A stretch of 64,000 bases of DNA from Flavobacteriaceae bacterium UBA3611 (GCA_002375495.1 DFLU01000010.1:244315-308314), one strand, 5' to 3'. Positions 1 through 9,360 are shown, counted from the stretch's first letter. Notes: generated by a model from the sequence alone, not told the origin. Translations and numbers: made by a program.

Positions 1-1
1 C

Positions 2-100
2 GGGTTTGAGATCGATTTAGAAAAAGGGACGTTACATCAACCCGAGAATTTAGGTGTTACAATAACAATAGACATAAAAAAAACAGGCTATGAAACATAA
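2..100 (+). CDS. C-terminal end of an unidentified protein (partial)
   Basis: An open frame enters from the left edge and stops with TAA at 98-100, giving 32 visible residues (start GFEIDLEKG, end KKTGYET). It overlaps the start of the pirin gene by 11 bases in another frame, which suggests co-transcription and translational coupling. The fragment is too short for me to assign a family, and no motif is visible. Confidence 0.5.
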   Translation, partial: GFEIDLEKGTLHQPENLGVTITIDIKKTGYET

Positions 101-959
101 CAGTATTAAAAAAATAGGAAAAAGTGATTTCGTGAATATGGGCCCAATCAAATTACGACAGCCCATCCCGACACAAGAAATAGAAATGATAGACCCATTT
201 GTACTTTTACACCATTACGGACCCTATCCCATCAACGAATTGAACAATCCGTTCGATCTAGGACCGCACCCGCATCGCGGATTTGAACCTGTGACGTTTT
301 TGATTCAGGGAGAACAGCTGCATCGAGATTCTCTGGGCAACGAAAGTGTCGTAAAAGCAGGCGATGTACAATGGACCACAGCCGGCAGAGGAATTATGCA
401 TGCCGAAGCACCTACGAAGGAATTTGTAAAACGCGGCGGCAACCTAGAGGGAATCCAACTCTGGTTAAATCTTCCTGCGGAAAAGAAAATGATTCCGGCG
501 GCCTATCAACATGAGAAGAACGAAGATTTTAAAGTAGTCACTTCTGACGATGGTTCTATAAAAGTACAGGTGATCGCAGGCGAATTAAACGGTACGTATG
601 GCAGAATTGCAACCCAGACTCCCGTAAATGCCTTTATGATTCATGCTTCCGAAGGCGGAACTATGGAGCTCCCGATAGCTAAAGAGCACCAATCTTTAGT
701 GTATTTGTTGAAAGGGAGTGTCACCATTAATAAGGAGGCCACACTTTCGTTTAACAACGACCAAATGGTGTGGTTTGCCCAAGATGGAGAAGGTTTTAGT
801 ATCGATGCCCAAACAGACAGCCAATTATTGTTTTTGTCGGGAGTGCCACACCATGAGAAAGTTACTAGCTGGGGACCCTACGTTATGAATACCCAAACTG
901 AGATCATGGAGGCACTTCGTGATTTTCAACAAGGTAAAATGGGTTATTTACCGTCGTAA
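90..959 (+). CDS. Pirin family protein
   Basis: This 289-residue protein is a bicupin of the pirin family. The N-terminal cupin holds the family signature GPHPHRGFEPVTFLIQG, with the four expected metal ligands H60, H62, H104 and E106. The C-terminal cupin (about 165-285) lacks them, as is normal for the family. Known pirins bind Fe or Zn; some act as quercetin 2,3-dioxygenases and others as redox-sensitive cofactors, and the sequence does not decide between these. The ATG lies inside the end of the preceding frame, so the two genes are probably one operon. There is no signal peptide, so a cytoplasmic location is expected. Confidence 0.92.
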   Translation: MKHNSIKKIGKSDFVNMGPIKLRQPIPTQEIEMIDPFVLLHHYGPYPINELNNPFDLGPHPHRGFEPVTFLIQGEQLHRDSLGNESVVKAGDVQWTTAGRGIMHAEAPTKEFVKRGGNLEGIQLWLNLPAEKKMIPAAYQHEKNEDFKVVTSDDGSIKVQVIAGELNGTYGRIATQTPVNAFMIHASEGGTMELPIAKEHQSLVYLLKGSVTINKEATLSFNNDQMVWFAQDGEGFSIDAQTDSQLLFLSGVPHHEKVTSWGPYVMNTQTEIMEALRDFQQGKMGYLPS

Positions 960-1010
960 TAATTAAGGATTCTTTAGGTACTTTTTATATGGAAAAACCC
1001 GATATTTGGC

Positions 1011-1115
1011 ATGCGTTAGGGGTTGCAGCGGCATCCCCCGATTCCCGACGATAATCGGGACGGGGATATAGCGGAAGACCCGACCTCCTGTAGCTAAAGC
1101 AAAGGAGGTAACGCA
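1011..1115 (+). ncRNA. Structured intergenic element, Flavo-1-like candidate
   Basis: The outer arm TGCGTTA (1012-1018) pairs with TAACGCA (1109-1115). Inside are the conserved-looking blocks TTGCAGCGGCATCC (1023-1036) and GATATAGCGGAA (1065-1076), flanking a C/G-rich hairpin that contains the palindrome TCCCGACGATAATCGGGA. A third hairpin pairs CCTCCT (1084-1089) with AGGAGG (1103-1108). This makes a plausible three-way junction. A second element with the same two blocks is at 54084-54164. From memory it resembles the Flavo-1 RNA class of Flavobacteria, but I cannot confirm that. The strand is inferred from the block order shared by both copies. Confidence 0.45.
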
Positions 1116-1130
1116 CTAAAAATCAAAAAC

Positions 1131-1310
1131 ATGATGAATAAAAATACCGTACTGGCCTGGGCCACATTTATAATGATCTTGGTAGGGTGCGCCTTAATTG
1201 CCTTGGGCGCTTTCCGATATGACGAAGTAGCTGGCTGGGGTTTTGCAGCCGTAGGCATTGGTTTCTTTGCCATCGCTTGGGTGTTTAATGCCCTAAAAGG
1301 CAGAATGTAG
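1131..1310 (+). CDS. Small two-helix membrane protein, CAL67264-like
   Basis: This 59-residue protein is nearly all hydrophobic. The first helix is about residues 8-28 (WATFIMILVGCALIALGAF) and the second about 36-53 (GWGFAAVGIGFFAIAWVF), joined by a short polar FRYDEVA loop and ending in KGRM. I recall it as the small flavobacterial membrane family named after CAL67264; the function is unknown. Two ATG codons are adjacent (1131 and 1134) and either could be used. It is 39 bases upstream of ettA on the same strand and may be co-transcribed with it. The structured element at 1011-1115 ends 15 bases before its start and could be its leader. Confidence 0.7.
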   Translation: MMNKNTVLAWATFIMILVGCALIALGAFRYDEVAGWGFAAVGIGFFAIAWVFNALKGRM

Positions 1311-1349
1311 CCAGTAGCCTAGTACCTTTTCAACCTTAAACCAAAAAAC

Positions 1350-3041
1350 ATGTCTGACGATAAAAAAGTAATCTTTTCGATGTCTGGGGTCACTAAAACA
1401 TTTCCCAGCGCACAAGTTCCTGTATTAAAAAACATCTACTTAAGCTTTTTCTACGGAGCTAAGATCGGAATCTTAGGTCTCAACGGTAGTGGAAAATCTA
1501 CCTTGCTAAAAATTATTGCTGGAGTAGATAAAAATTATCAAGGCGACGTAGTATTTGCACCGGGCTATTCGGTAGGGTATTTAGAGCAAGAACCTGAACT
1601 GGACGAAAGTAAAACCGTGATTGAAATCGTAAAGGAAGGCGTGCAGGATGTGGTTGACGTGTTAGACGAATACAACAAAATTAATGATATGTTCGGTTTG
1701 CCCGAAGTGTATGAGAACGCAGATAAAATGCAGGAACTCATGGACAAGCAGGCGAAACTACAAGATAAAATTGACGCTACGAATGCTTGGGAACTAGACA
1801 CGAAGCTGGAAATCGCAATGGATGCCCTGCGCACGCCAGACGGAGATAAACCAATAAGCGTGCTCTCAGGAGGTGAACGGCGCCGCGTGGCACTGTGTAG
1901 ATTATTGCTGAAAGAACCTGACGTACTGCTTTTAGATGAGCCTACCAACCACTTAGATGCCGAAAGTGTACATTGGTTAGAACACCATTTGGCACAATAC
2001 AAAGGAACGGTGATTGCAGTTACACACGACCGTTATTTCTTAGATAATGTAGCTGGTTGGATTCTTGAACTTGATCGAGGTGAGGGCATTCCGTGGAAAG
2101 GAAACTACTCTTCTTGGTTAGACCAAAAATCGAAACGTTTGGCGCAAGAACAAAAACAGGCAAGCAAGCGACAGAAAACATTAGAACGCGAGTTAGAATG
2201 GGTTCGGCAGGGTGCTAAAGGTAGACAGACCAAACAAAAAGCGCGTTTGCAGAATTACGACAAGCTGATGAGCCAAGATCAGAAAAAACTGGACGAAAAA
2301 TTGGAAATCTATATTCCGAATGGCCCGAGATTAGGAACCAATGTGATTGAAGCCAATGGCGTGAGTAAAGCTTTTGATGATAAAATCTTGTACGAAGATC
2401 TAAACTTTACCCTTCCGCAAGCAGGAATTGTCGGGATTATCGGTCCGAATGGCGCCGGTAAAACTACCATTTTCAAAATGATCATGGACGAAATTGAACC
2501 TGATAAAGGAAGTTTCAACGTTGGAGAAACAGCAAAGATTGCTTATGTAGACCAGAGTCATAGTAACATAGACCTTGATAAAACCATTTGGGAAAATTTC
2601 AGCGATGGCCAAGAATTGGTCATGATGGGAGGGAAGCAAGTGAATTCTCGTGCATATTTAAGCCGTTTCAATTTCAGCGGAAGCGAACAAAACAAAAAAG
2701 TATCGAAACTTTCTGGTGGAGAGCGCAACCGTTTGCATTTGGCTATGACGTTAAAGGAAGAAGGAAACGTGCTGTTGCTAGATGAGCCTACCAACGACCT
2801 GGATGTAAATACGCTCCGTGCCTTAGAGGAAGGTCTCGAAAACTTTGCAGGTTGTGCCGTAGTAATCAGTCACGACCGTTGGTTCTTAGACCGAATCTGT
2901 ACACACATACTTTCGTTTGAAGGGAATAGCCAAGTTTATTTCTTTGAAGGTGGTTTTAGCGAATACGAAGAGAACAAAAAGAAACGTCTCGGCGGCGACT
3001 TGCTACCGAAACGTATCAAATATAAAAAGTTGATCAGATAG
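1350..3041 (+). CDS. ettA: Energy-dependent translational throttle protein EttA (ABC-F ATPase)
   Basis: This 563-residue soluble protein has two ABC ATPase domains and no membrane segment. Domain 1 has Walker A GLNGSGKST (43-51), signature LSGGERRR (172-179) and Walker B DEPTNHLD (196-203). A charged helical linker follows (about 255-320), then domain 2 with GPNGAGKTT (about 366-374), LSGGERNR and DEPTNDLD. The length, linker and near-identity to the ChvD/EttA family point to EttA rather than Uup or an antibiotic-protection ABC-F. EttA binds the ribosomal E site and gates entry into elongation according to ADP/ATP level. The gene stands downstream of a small membrane protein; no terminator hairpin is obvious after the stop. 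Confidence 0.93.
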   Translation: MSDDKKVIFSMSGVTKTFPSAQVPVLKNIYLSFFYGAKIGILGLNGSGKSTLLKIIAGVDKNYQGDVVFAPGYSVGYLEQEPELDESKTVIEIVKEGVQDVVDVLDEYNKINDMFGLPEVYENADKMQELMDKQAKLQDKIDATNAWELDTKLEIAMDALRTPDGDKPISVLSGGERRRVALCRLLLKEPDVLLLDEPTNHLDAESVHWLEHHLAQYKGTVIAVTHDRYFLDNVAGWILELDRGEGIPWKGNYSSWLDQKSKRLAQEQKQASKRQKTLERELEWVRQGAKGRQTKQKARLQNYDKLMSQDQKKLDEKLEIYIPNGPRLGTNVIEANGVSKAFDDKILYEDLNFTLPQAGIVGIIGPNGAGKTTIFKMIMDEIEPDKGSFNVGETAKIAYVDQSHSNIDLDKTIWENFSDGQELVMMGGKQVNSRAYLSRFNFSGSEQNKKVSKLSGGERNRLHLAMTLKEEGNVLLLDEPTNDLDVNTLRALEEGLENFAGCAVVISHDRWFLDRICTHILSFEGNSQVYFFEGGFSEYEENKKKRLGGDLLPKRIKYKKLIR

Positions 3042-3179
3042 TCATACCGCGGCCAATATTTTTAGTCCGAATTTAGTTGTTCACGCTGAAATAATAGTTC
3101 CATACACTTTATAGATTTTAAGGTGGTGGTAACTTCGTTTATATTTTGATCTTCTTTGAGATGATTGGCGCATTTCAAT

Positions 3180-3209
3180 TTGAGAAACTTACGAAAACAC
3201 GTATCTTTC
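3180..3209 (+). promoter_or_regulatory. Bacteroidota-type promoter of the S9 peptidase gene
   Basis: TTG at 3180-3182 is followed after 19 bases by TATCTTTC at 3202-3209, close to the flavobacterial consensus TTG-N17-23-TAnnTTTG, and lies 20 bases before the ATG. Confidence 0.5.
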
Positions 3210-3228
3210 CTTTTTAAAACGTACCAAA

Positions 3229-5259
3229 ATGCAAACAATTTTATCACGGACCTTCATTGTACTATTTCTTTTACTTTCTGCGGAAATTTCCTTCGCCCAA
3301 CAAATTAAACCATTTGAATATCTAGATGTATTTCAGCTAGAATATGCAGGCGATCCACAAATTTCGCCCAATGGTGATTATATTATCTATCGCCGAACGG
3401 GTTTCGATATCATGAAAGACCGTTCTAAGGGAAATTTATGGATGTTAAGTACTGATGGAAAAATTCACCATAAACTTACTGCAAGTGATGCAAATGAAAG
3501 TTCGGCGCGCTGGTCACCAAACGGAGCACAAATTGCGTTTGTGAGCAGCCAGGGGGAAGGCAGTGAAATATTTGTATACTGGACCGATTCTGGTGCGCTG
3601 GCTAAACTAACGCAACTAGAAAACAGTCCGTCTAATATCGAATGGTCTCCCGACGGAAAACAGATCGCTTTTACCATGAAAGTAAATGCGAAAGCCCCTG
3701 TGTTAGCCACCATGCCTGCGAAGCCCGAAGGCGCTAAATGGGCAAAAGCACCGCGAATTACAGACCGTTTAAAGCATGAAGCAGACGGAGCAGGATATTT
3801 AGACCCTGGTTTTACACATATTTTTGTGATTCCGGCAGATGGTGGGGCGCCACGGCAACTAACTTCAGGCGATTATAATCATGGTAGTAGCTTGTCTTGG
3901 TCTCCCGATAGTGCTACCATTTACTTTTCTGCCAATCGTAATGAAGACTGGGAATACGATTTCAGAAATAGTGAGGTGTATGCCGTACAGGCACGTACTG
4001 GAATAATTTCAGCACTAACTGAGAGCCCGGGACCCGATAGGTCACCCATGGTTTCACCAGACGGAAAAAAGATAGCATTTATGGGGTATGTAGATAAAGT
4101 ACAGACCTACCAAACCAGCAAATTACATCTTATGAACCTCGACGGATCTTCAATGCAGACGATTTCCGAAGGATTAGATAGAAGTATTTCAAATGCTGTG
4201 TGGGCTAGTGATAGTAAGGGGTTATATGTGCAATACAACGATTTGGGACTTACGAAGATTGGCTATATGAAGTTGAATGGCGACCTTACTGAAATTGTCT
4301 CGAACGTAGGTGGAACCACATTGGGCAGACCGTACGCGAGTGGTAGCTTTTCGGTAAGCAATGGCGGAAAAATAGCCTATACGCTTTCAAAAACAGATCG
4401 CCCTGCAGATGTAGCGGTGGTGGAAAATAAAGACACAAAAGTGCTCACGCAATTAAATGAAGACCTGCTTGGTTTCAGAAATTTAGGAAAGGTGGAAGAA
4501 ATTTGGTACACGTCTACGTTTGACGGCAGAAAAGTACAAGGCTGGGTAGTATATCCGCCTAATTATAATGCTTCACAGCAATATCCACTGTTGGTAGAAA
4601 ACCATGGCGGCCCCATCTTAAATTATGGTCCGCATTTTTCTACTGAAATTCAATTGTATGCTGCCGCTGGTTATGTGGTTTTTTATCCGAACCCGAGGGG
4701 AAGCACAAGTTATGGCGAAGAATTTGGAAATTTATTGTTCAATAATTATCCGGGAGAAGATTACAACGACGTGATGGACGGGGTGCATGAATTGGTGAAT
4801 AAGGGCGTGGTAGATGCAGACCGACTCTATGTTACGGGAGGTAGTGCGGGCGGTATCATGACTGCATGGATGGTAGGAAAAACAAACGAATTTAAAGCTG
4901 CGGTAGTCGCTAAACCTGTGGTGAATTGGATAAGTAAGACCTTGGTAGCCGATAATTATTATGGATATGCCAATTCTAGATATCCCGGACAACCGTGGGA
5001 AAACTTTGAAAATTATTGGAAATTTTCACCTCTATCGTTGGTTGGCAATGTAGAAACCCCCACAATGGTGCTAGTAGGTATGGACGATTTGCGTACACCG
5101 CCTAGTGAAGCAAAACAATTGTACCACGCATTAAAGCTACGAAAAGTTGAAACGGTGCTCGTGGAAATTCCCGAGGCATCCCATGGCATCGCGGCACGTC
5201 CCAGTAATTTAATCACTAAGGTAGCACATACACTGGCTTGGTTCGAAAAGTTTAAGTAA
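3229..5259 (+). CDS. Secreted S9 family (prolyl oligopeptidase-type) peptidase
   Basis: This 676-residue protein starts with a signal peptide (about 1-23, ending ISFAQQ), so it should act in the periplasm. Residues about 40-400 form a WD40/TolB-like beta-propeller with repeated SPDGKKIAF-type strands. The C-terminal alpha/beta hydrolase carries the nucleophile elbow GGSAGG (Ser near 540), an acid in GMDDLRTPP (near 617) and the His in EASHGIAAR (near 651). This is the catalytic triad of dipeptidyl and acylaminoacyl peptidases, which cleave short peptides. The exact specificity cannot be read from sequence. It has its own promoter and appears monocistronic. Confidence 0.92.
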   Translation: MQTILSRTFIVLFLLLSAEISFAQQIKPFEYLDVFQLEYAGDPQISPNGDYIIYRRTGFDIMKDRSKGNLWMLSTDGKIHHKLTASDANESSARWSPNGAQIAFVSSQGEGSEIFVYWTDSGALAKLTQLENSPSNIEWSPDGKQIAFTMKVNAKAPVLATMPAKPEGAKWAKAPRITDRLKHEADGAGYLDPGFTHIFVIPADGGAPRQLTSGDYNHGSSLSWSPDSATIYFSANRNEDWEYDFRNSEVYAVQARTGIISALTESPGPDRSPMVSPDGKKIAFMGYVDKVQTYQTSKLHLMNLDGSSMQTISEGLDRSISNAVWASDSKGLYVQYNDLGLTKIGYMKLNGDLTEIVSNVGGTTLGRPYASGSFSVSNGGKIAYTLSKTDRPADVAVVENKDTKVLTQLNEDLLGFRNLGKVEEIWYTSTFDGRKVQGWVVYPPNYNASQQYPLLVENHGGPILNYGPHFSTEIQLYAAAGYVVFYPNPRGSTSYGEEFGNLLFNNYPGEDYNDVMDGVHELVNKGVVDADRLYVTGGSAGGIMTAWMVGKTNEFKAAVVAKPVVNWISKTLVADNYYGYANSRYPGQPWENFENYWKFSPLSLVGNVETPTMVLVGMDDLRTPPSEAKQLYHALKLRKVETVLVEIPEASHGIAARPSNLITKVAHTLAWFEKFK

Positions 5260-5264
5260 TGAAG

Positions 5265-5465
5265 TTATTTTTGGTTGTGGAGTTGTTTGCGCAAAGCAGC
5301 ATTTTCTTTCTGCATGCTCTGATTTTTCCAAGCCAAATAACATACCAAAGCAAGTAGTACGATAAGAGCGATAGAGAGTCCTGTGGTCATTTTTGAAGTG
5401 GCACTAGTCTGTAAGCCAATATTTAAAAGTGGAACTTGTGTGAATAATAAAAAAGTTAATTGCAT
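5265..5465 (-). CDS. Small single-pass membrane protein with a coiled-coil tail
   Basis: The open frame encodes up to 66 residues. The credible core is the last 41, starting at an internal Met (start codon 5388-5390): a hydrophobic helix SIALIVLLALVCYLAWKN followed by the charged heptad-like tail MQKENAALRKQLHNQK. The first 25 residues are not needed for any recognisable fold, so the shorter form (5265-5390) is the likelier protein. It converges on the S9 peptidase gene, with only five bases between the two stops. Its function is unknown; it could equally be an FtsB/DUF-like small coiled-coil membrane protein. Confidence 0.5.
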   Translation of the reverse strand: MQLTFLLFTQVPLLNIGLQTSATSKMTTGLSIALIVLLALVCYLAWKNQSMQKENAALRKQLHNQK

Positions 5466-5546
5466 AGTCGAACGTTTAGTTGAAAAATACTAATATAATA
5501 GAAACGCTCAAGCTGATACATCTATAATTTCTTTATGCGATAATAT

Positions 5547-5999
5547 TTAGCGCATTGAGAACAACATCGACACCTTCATCAAATCGATAATTGAAGAGGT
5601 GCCTAATTTTTTATTAATGTTCTTTCGGTGGGTTTGAACGGTATGTTCAGAAATAAAAAGGTGGGTTGCAATTTCTTTGGTCTGCATTCCTTTTGAAATA
5701 CAGTCGATAATGGTGTGTTCTTGTGGAGTGATACTGTTTAATTTTTCCGAAGAAAGCTCTTTTTGCTGCAAGTCGATTTCCCATTGTTCTATTGTTGCAA
5801 CAACCGACTCCAATTTTTTCAATGGTCTGTGGTCATGGTATAGGTATCTAACCGAGCGGTCTAATTCATTTTCAAAAGTATCAGAGTGTTTCTGAAGATA
5901 TTGTTTGGTAAAATTTTCAATAGCTATTTGTACCGAACTTTTAATAGTTGGTTGTGTTTGAATTTCATGAGTTGCGGGGAGCGAGGAGGTAGACTTCAT
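5547..5999 (-). CDS. LuxR-type helix-turn-helix regulator without receiver domain
   Basis: This is a 150-residue protein. The C-terminal 60 residues form a LuxR/FixJ/NarL-type winged HTH: ITPQEHTIIDCISKGMQTKEIATHLF, the recognition helix ISEHTVQTHRKNINKKLG, and a terminal helix. The N-terminal 85 residues are helical and polar, with no Asp pocket of a CheY receiver, so the signal is not phosphorylation through a canonical domain. It is divergent from no obvious target. The next gene on the same strand (TPR-LytTR) lies upstream with a 184-base gap. It is probably a transcription factor; its target is unknown. Confidence 0.85.
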   Translation of the reverse strand: MKSTSSLPATHEIQTQPTIKSSVQIAIENFTKQYLQKHSDTFENELDRSVRYLYHDHRPLKKLESVVATIEQWEIDLQQKELSSEKLNSITPQEHTIIDCISKGMQTKEIATHLFISEHTVQTHRKNINKKLGTSSIIDLMKVSMLFSMR

Positions 6000-6183
6000 A
6001 AGTTTAAGTTGAGTGAAAATTAATTTAGTTGTTTCCTCTAAACTATTTGAAATCTCCTAGATATGAAAGGCTTACCAGTATATATGTCACTACTAACCTA
6101 TTTGCTGTCACAACTAACAGGGGTGATTTTATGCCGAATAGCGCCAATCACAATAAATACATCATGAAATTTGTAGGGTTATG

Positions 6184-7911
6184 TCACGAATTGGAAGTGG
6201 TATGCAATAACGTTTCTTTTAAATGGGGCTTGTAGGTTCTGGATAAGGGTAGCCAAGTTCCGTCTTCCAACATAAGTTTGGTCGAGTTGATTATACGAAT
6301 TTGGGCTAAGTTTACGAGATACGATTTGTGAACTTGCGCAAAACCTTCCGAAGAAAGCTTCTCGATAACATCTTTTAAGGTGTTTCGATCTATCTCAGGC
6401 TTGTTGCTACCTTCGGTATAAAATTCTAAATAATGACCATCAGATTTTACGTAAAGCAATTCTTTTACATCGATAACCGCTTTGCTTTTTAGGTGTAGTA
6501 GCGACGGAGTTTTGTCTTGAAGTGCAGCTTCATTAAAGGAAGCAAGTTCTGCTCTAAGCGCCATTAATTCTTTTTTAGAGTTTTTGTTTCTGAGCCATAA
6601 AAGGATAAAAAATATGAGTAACACCGCTGCGATTACAGAAATAAGAAACGCCGTAGATTGATAAATCGATTTTTCTTTATGCAACGCTTTAATGGTATCG
6701 TCTTTTTGGTCTACCTGATATTTTGTAAGAATCTCATTGAGTTGTTTTGAACTTTCTAGTTGAAACAGTTTCGCTTCAATCTCTTGTGATACCTTTAGGT
6801 ATTGGTTTGCTTTTTCAAAGTCTTTTTTTGATTCATAAATTGAAGAAAGACGCGAATAGTTGCCTTTTAAAATCACAAAGTTATCGATGCTTTTTGCTTT
6901 TGTAATCGAACTATCACCATAGGCAATAGCTTCATCGTACTTTTCCATTTCGTAGTAATGGTCTGCCATTCGTGAATAAGATTCGGCCAGCCCCCTAGGA
7001 TTCTCAAGTTCTTTAAAACCTATGATAGATTTGTTTAGATAAAAGTAGGCGCTATCGCTTTGTTTTTTTAATGTGAAAGCCGCTCCTAAGTTTTGGTAAG
7101 CGAGGTATTCTTCCCTCTTTATGTTATTCTTTTTGTATCGCGGAATACTTTTTTTGAGATAAAATATGGCAGAATCTGCCTGATCTGCTCCTAGAAAGCT
7201 AACCGCAAGATTGTTATAGGCTCTGTACTCATCTCTAGTGACCTTATGCCGCTTGGCTATTTTCACAGCCTCATGAAAACTTTCTAAACTTTTTGGGTTG
7301 TTTCCCATCAGAGATTGGGCGATACCAATATTGATAAGAACTGAAGGCATCGCAGTTACCGCATCTAGGCTATCATAAATATGAATTGCCTTAGCATACA
7401 AATTTATAGCTTCAGCAACATTCCCTTCATTTTTTTTACTGATACCTATGTTGTTGTACGTTCCCGCCGTTCCTAGTGCATCGTCGTTTTCAATAGTGAG
7501 CTGTAGTAACTTTTCAAATTGTACGAGCCCTTCATCTGTTTTACCCGACCGAATGGTCGCTATGGCCTTATTTCGTTGCGCTCTGTAAAATTTCACATAC
7601 AATTTACTAGCCCATTGTTCTTTATAAGCCAGCAGGCTGTCATAATATCGAATGGACGTCTTAAAATCTCCCTTAACATAGTTGGCATGCCCCAACATTA
7701 GGTAGCCTTCTATGAGACCAGGTTCGTTTGCAGTATTCTTTGCAATACTTAGGATTTTACTTCCAATTGCAGACATACTATCTGGAACACGCTCATATTT
7801 AAGTGCTTCTGTTGCCAGAGCTTCAATTTCTTTATCTGTTTGCTGTGCTACGGAAAGGTAAAACGTAAAAACTAACAGCAATGCTGTTAAATAGCGGGAT
7901 GGGGAGAACAT
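6184..7911 (-). CDS. TPR - transmembrane - LytTR signalling protein
   Basis: This 575-residue protein starts with a signal peptide (LLLVFTFYLSVAQQ). It is followed by about eight tetratricopeptide-type helical hairpins (about 40-390), a coiled segment, one membrane helix (about 412-434, STAFLISVIAAVLLIFFILLW) and a C-terminal LytTR DNA-binding domain (about 475-570, with YVKSDGHYLEFYT and VHKSYLVNL). The layout puts the TPR sensor in the periplasm and the DNA-binding domain in the cytoplasm, a one-component design common in Flavobacteria. It lacks a kinase domain. No target operator is evident. Its neighbour 5547-5999 is also a regulator, but the two do not overlap. Confidence 0.88.
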   Translation of the reverse strand: MFSPSRYLTALLLVFTFYLSVAQQTDKEIEALATEALKYERVPDSMSAIGSKILSIAKNTANEPGLIEGYLMLGHANYVKGDFKTSIRYYDSLLAYKEQWASKLYVKFYRAQRNKAIATIRSGKTDEGLVQFEKLLQLTIENDDALGTAGTYNNIGISKKNEGNVAEAINLYAKAIHIYDSLDAVTAMPSVLINIGIAQSLMGNNPKSLESFHEAVKIAKRHKVTRDEYRAYNNLAVSFLGADQADSAIFYLKKSIPRYKKNNIKREEYLAYQNLGAAFTLKKQSDSAYFYLNKSIIGFKELENPRGLAESYSRMADHYYEMEKYDEAIAYGDSSITKAKSIDNFVILKGNYSRLSSIYESKKDFEKANQYLKVSQEIEAKLFQLESSKQLNEILTKYQVDQKDDTIKALHKEKSIYQSTAFLISVIAAVLLIFFILLWLRNKNSKKELMALRAELASFNEAALQDKTPSLLHLKSKAVIDVKELLYVKSDGHYLEFYTEGSNKPEIDRNTLKDVIEKLSSEGFAQVHKSYLVNLAQIRIINSTKLMLEDGTWLPLSRTYKPHLKETLLHTTSNS

Positions 7912-7941
7912 AAAGATGGTTGATATACTAGTTTGTTTCTT

Positions 7942-7969
7942 TAAAGGTAGCTAAAAATCTGGCTTTCAA
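7942..7969 (-). promoter_or_regulatory. Promoter of the TPR-LytTR gene
   Basis: On the minus strand TTG (7967-7969) is followed after 17 bases by TACCTTTA (7942-7949), matching TTG-N17-23-TAnnTTTG. It sits about 30 bases before the start codon. Confidence 0.45.
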
Positions 7970-8050
7970 TAAAGAAAATAACATAGGAATCTTACCTAAA
8001 AAACGTAATTGTTTGATTTTTGGGACATTATCATAAACAAAAAAAATGGA

Positions 8051-8860
8051 TTACTCTTTGTTCGGGTACCAATCTAATTGTACTACTTCAATATCGCTAG
8101 AAACGCTCGATTTTTTTATCATATCTCTAAAAACACCTACGTCGCTCATACCTTCAGAACCTCGGTAATGGTACGGATACACTTTTTCTGGTTTAAAATC
8201 TACCACGGCACTTGCCGCACTTTCAACGGTCATTGTATAAGGCAGGTTCATACAAACAAAGGCAATATCAATGTTTTCTAAGTTTCTCATCTCCGGAATG
8301 TCTTCGGTGTCTCCAGAAATATAAACACGCATGCCATCTTTTTCAATCACATATCCGTTTCCACGACCTTTGGTATGGAATTTCAATGCTTCTTCGCGCA
8401 GGTTATACATGGGTATTGCTTCAAAAGTAAAATCATCAATCCCAGGTACAGTGGTGGTTTCTCCGTTAGCAACGACTAGCGTCTGGGAAAGTAACTCGTC
8501 ATCAATTTTGTCTGCTACCGCTTGGGGAGCCATAATACGTACGCCATCTCCAACCACTTCACGAAGGGTTTCCATATTAAAGTGATCACCATGGATATCG
8601 GTTACGAGAATGAGGTCTGCTGGGGGTTGCCCCGAAAATGCTGCCGCTCCACCTACAGGATCTATATAAAAAGTGGTTCCATCCCAATCTAATACCATAG
8701 TGGCGTGCGATATGGGGGTAACGTTGAAAGTTGATTGAGTTTCGGTTTGTTTTACTTCGGAAGTAGCCATCGGCTCTTCTGAATTTTTGTCTTTAGCAGT
8801 ATTATTGTTGCACGCGAACAGCGTAAAAGCGAAAATAGCTAGTAAGGTATAAGTTTTCAT
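8051..8860 (-). CDS. MBL-fold metal-dependent hydrolase lipoprotein (UlaG-like)
   Basis: The 269-residue product has a lipoprotein signal (MKTYTLLAIFAFTLFAC, Cys 17) and a low-complexity spacer rich in N, K and E. A metallo-beta-lactamase fold of the UlaG/YtnP-like 'beta-lactamase superfamily' type follows: ISHATMVLDWDGTTFYIDP, TDIHGDHFN (metal-binding TxxHxDH variant), ISGDTED and a late PYHYRGSEG. It should be anchored in the envelope. UlaG relatives hydrolyse phosphate esters or lactones, and no substrate can be named here. It lies 38 bases downstream of the GNAT gene on the same strand and could be the distal gene of the hut transcript. Confidence 0.85.
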   Translation of the reverse strand: MKTYTLLAIFAFTLFACNNNTAKDKNSEEPMATSEVKQTETQSTFNVTPISHATMVLDWDGTTFYIDPVGGAAAFSGQPPADLILVTDIHGDHFNMETLREVVGDGVRIMAPQAVADKIDDELLSQTLVVANGETTTVPGIDDFTFEAIPMYNLREEALKFHTKGRGNGYVIEKDGMRVYISGDTEDIPEMRNLENIDIAFVCMNLPYTMTVESAASAVVDFKPEKVYPYHYRGSEGMSDVGVFRDMIKKSSVSSDIEVVQLDWYPNKE

Positions 8861-8898
8861 AGCTTGGTTTTTTATAAAGATACAAATTGAAATTGCAA

Positions 8899-9357
8899 CT
8901 AAGATAAAGGGTACTCCATTTTAATGTTGCTGCGCTCGTACGGATTGGGTTGTTCTAAGGGAATTTCAACAAAACCATACTTTTTGTAGATATAAATGGC
9001 GTTTTCCAGTGTTCTGTGTGAGTACAGAAAAAGGCATTCAAAATCGTTATCGTGCGCAAAATCGATACAATAGTGCAATAGTTTTTGTCCGATTTGTTTG
9101 CCACGGGCATCAGGACGGACGGCCATTTTGGTGAGCTCAAAACTGGTTTCGGAACGCTTTAAAAGTGCGACTGTGCCTAAAACAATGTCATCTTCAACAG
9201 CGAAAAATATATGTCCGCCAGGCTCAATAATATATTTCATTGGGTTGCTAAGCACCTCTCTGTCGTAGGCTTCTACGTAAAAAAAAGTTTCAAGCCATTC
9301 CATATTTAAATCGTAGAATGCTTGACTGTAGTTTGGTTTGAAGGTTACAATTTGCAT
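8899..9357 (-). CDS. GNAT family N-acetyltransferase
   Basis: The 152-residue protein has the GNAT acetyl-CoA fold: FAVEDDIVLGTVALL (strands 2-4), the motif A pyrophosphate loop VRPDARGKQIGQKLL, and motif B YSHRTLENAIYIYKKYGFVEI near the C-terminus. It should transfer an acetyl group from acetyl-CoA to an amine on a small molecule or protein; the acceptor is unknown. Reading starts at GTG (9358-9360) or the adjacent ATG (9355-9357); I prefer the ATG. It begins three bases after the hutG stop, so it is probably translated from the hutI-hutG mRNA. Confidence 0.88.
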   Translation of the reverse strand: MQIVTFKPNYSQAFYDLNMEWLETFFYVEAYDREVLSNPMKYIIEPGGHIFFAVEDDIVLGTVALLKRSETSFELTKMAVRPDARGKQIGQKLLHYCIDFAHDNDFECLFLYSHRTLENAIYIYKKYGFVEIPLEQPNPYERSNIKMEYPLS

Positions 9358-9360
9358 CAC

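Noticed and set aside
6029..6235. 68-codon plus-strand frame in a spacer
   Set aside because: It overlaps the end of the TPR-LytTR gene and has no fold or conserved start.
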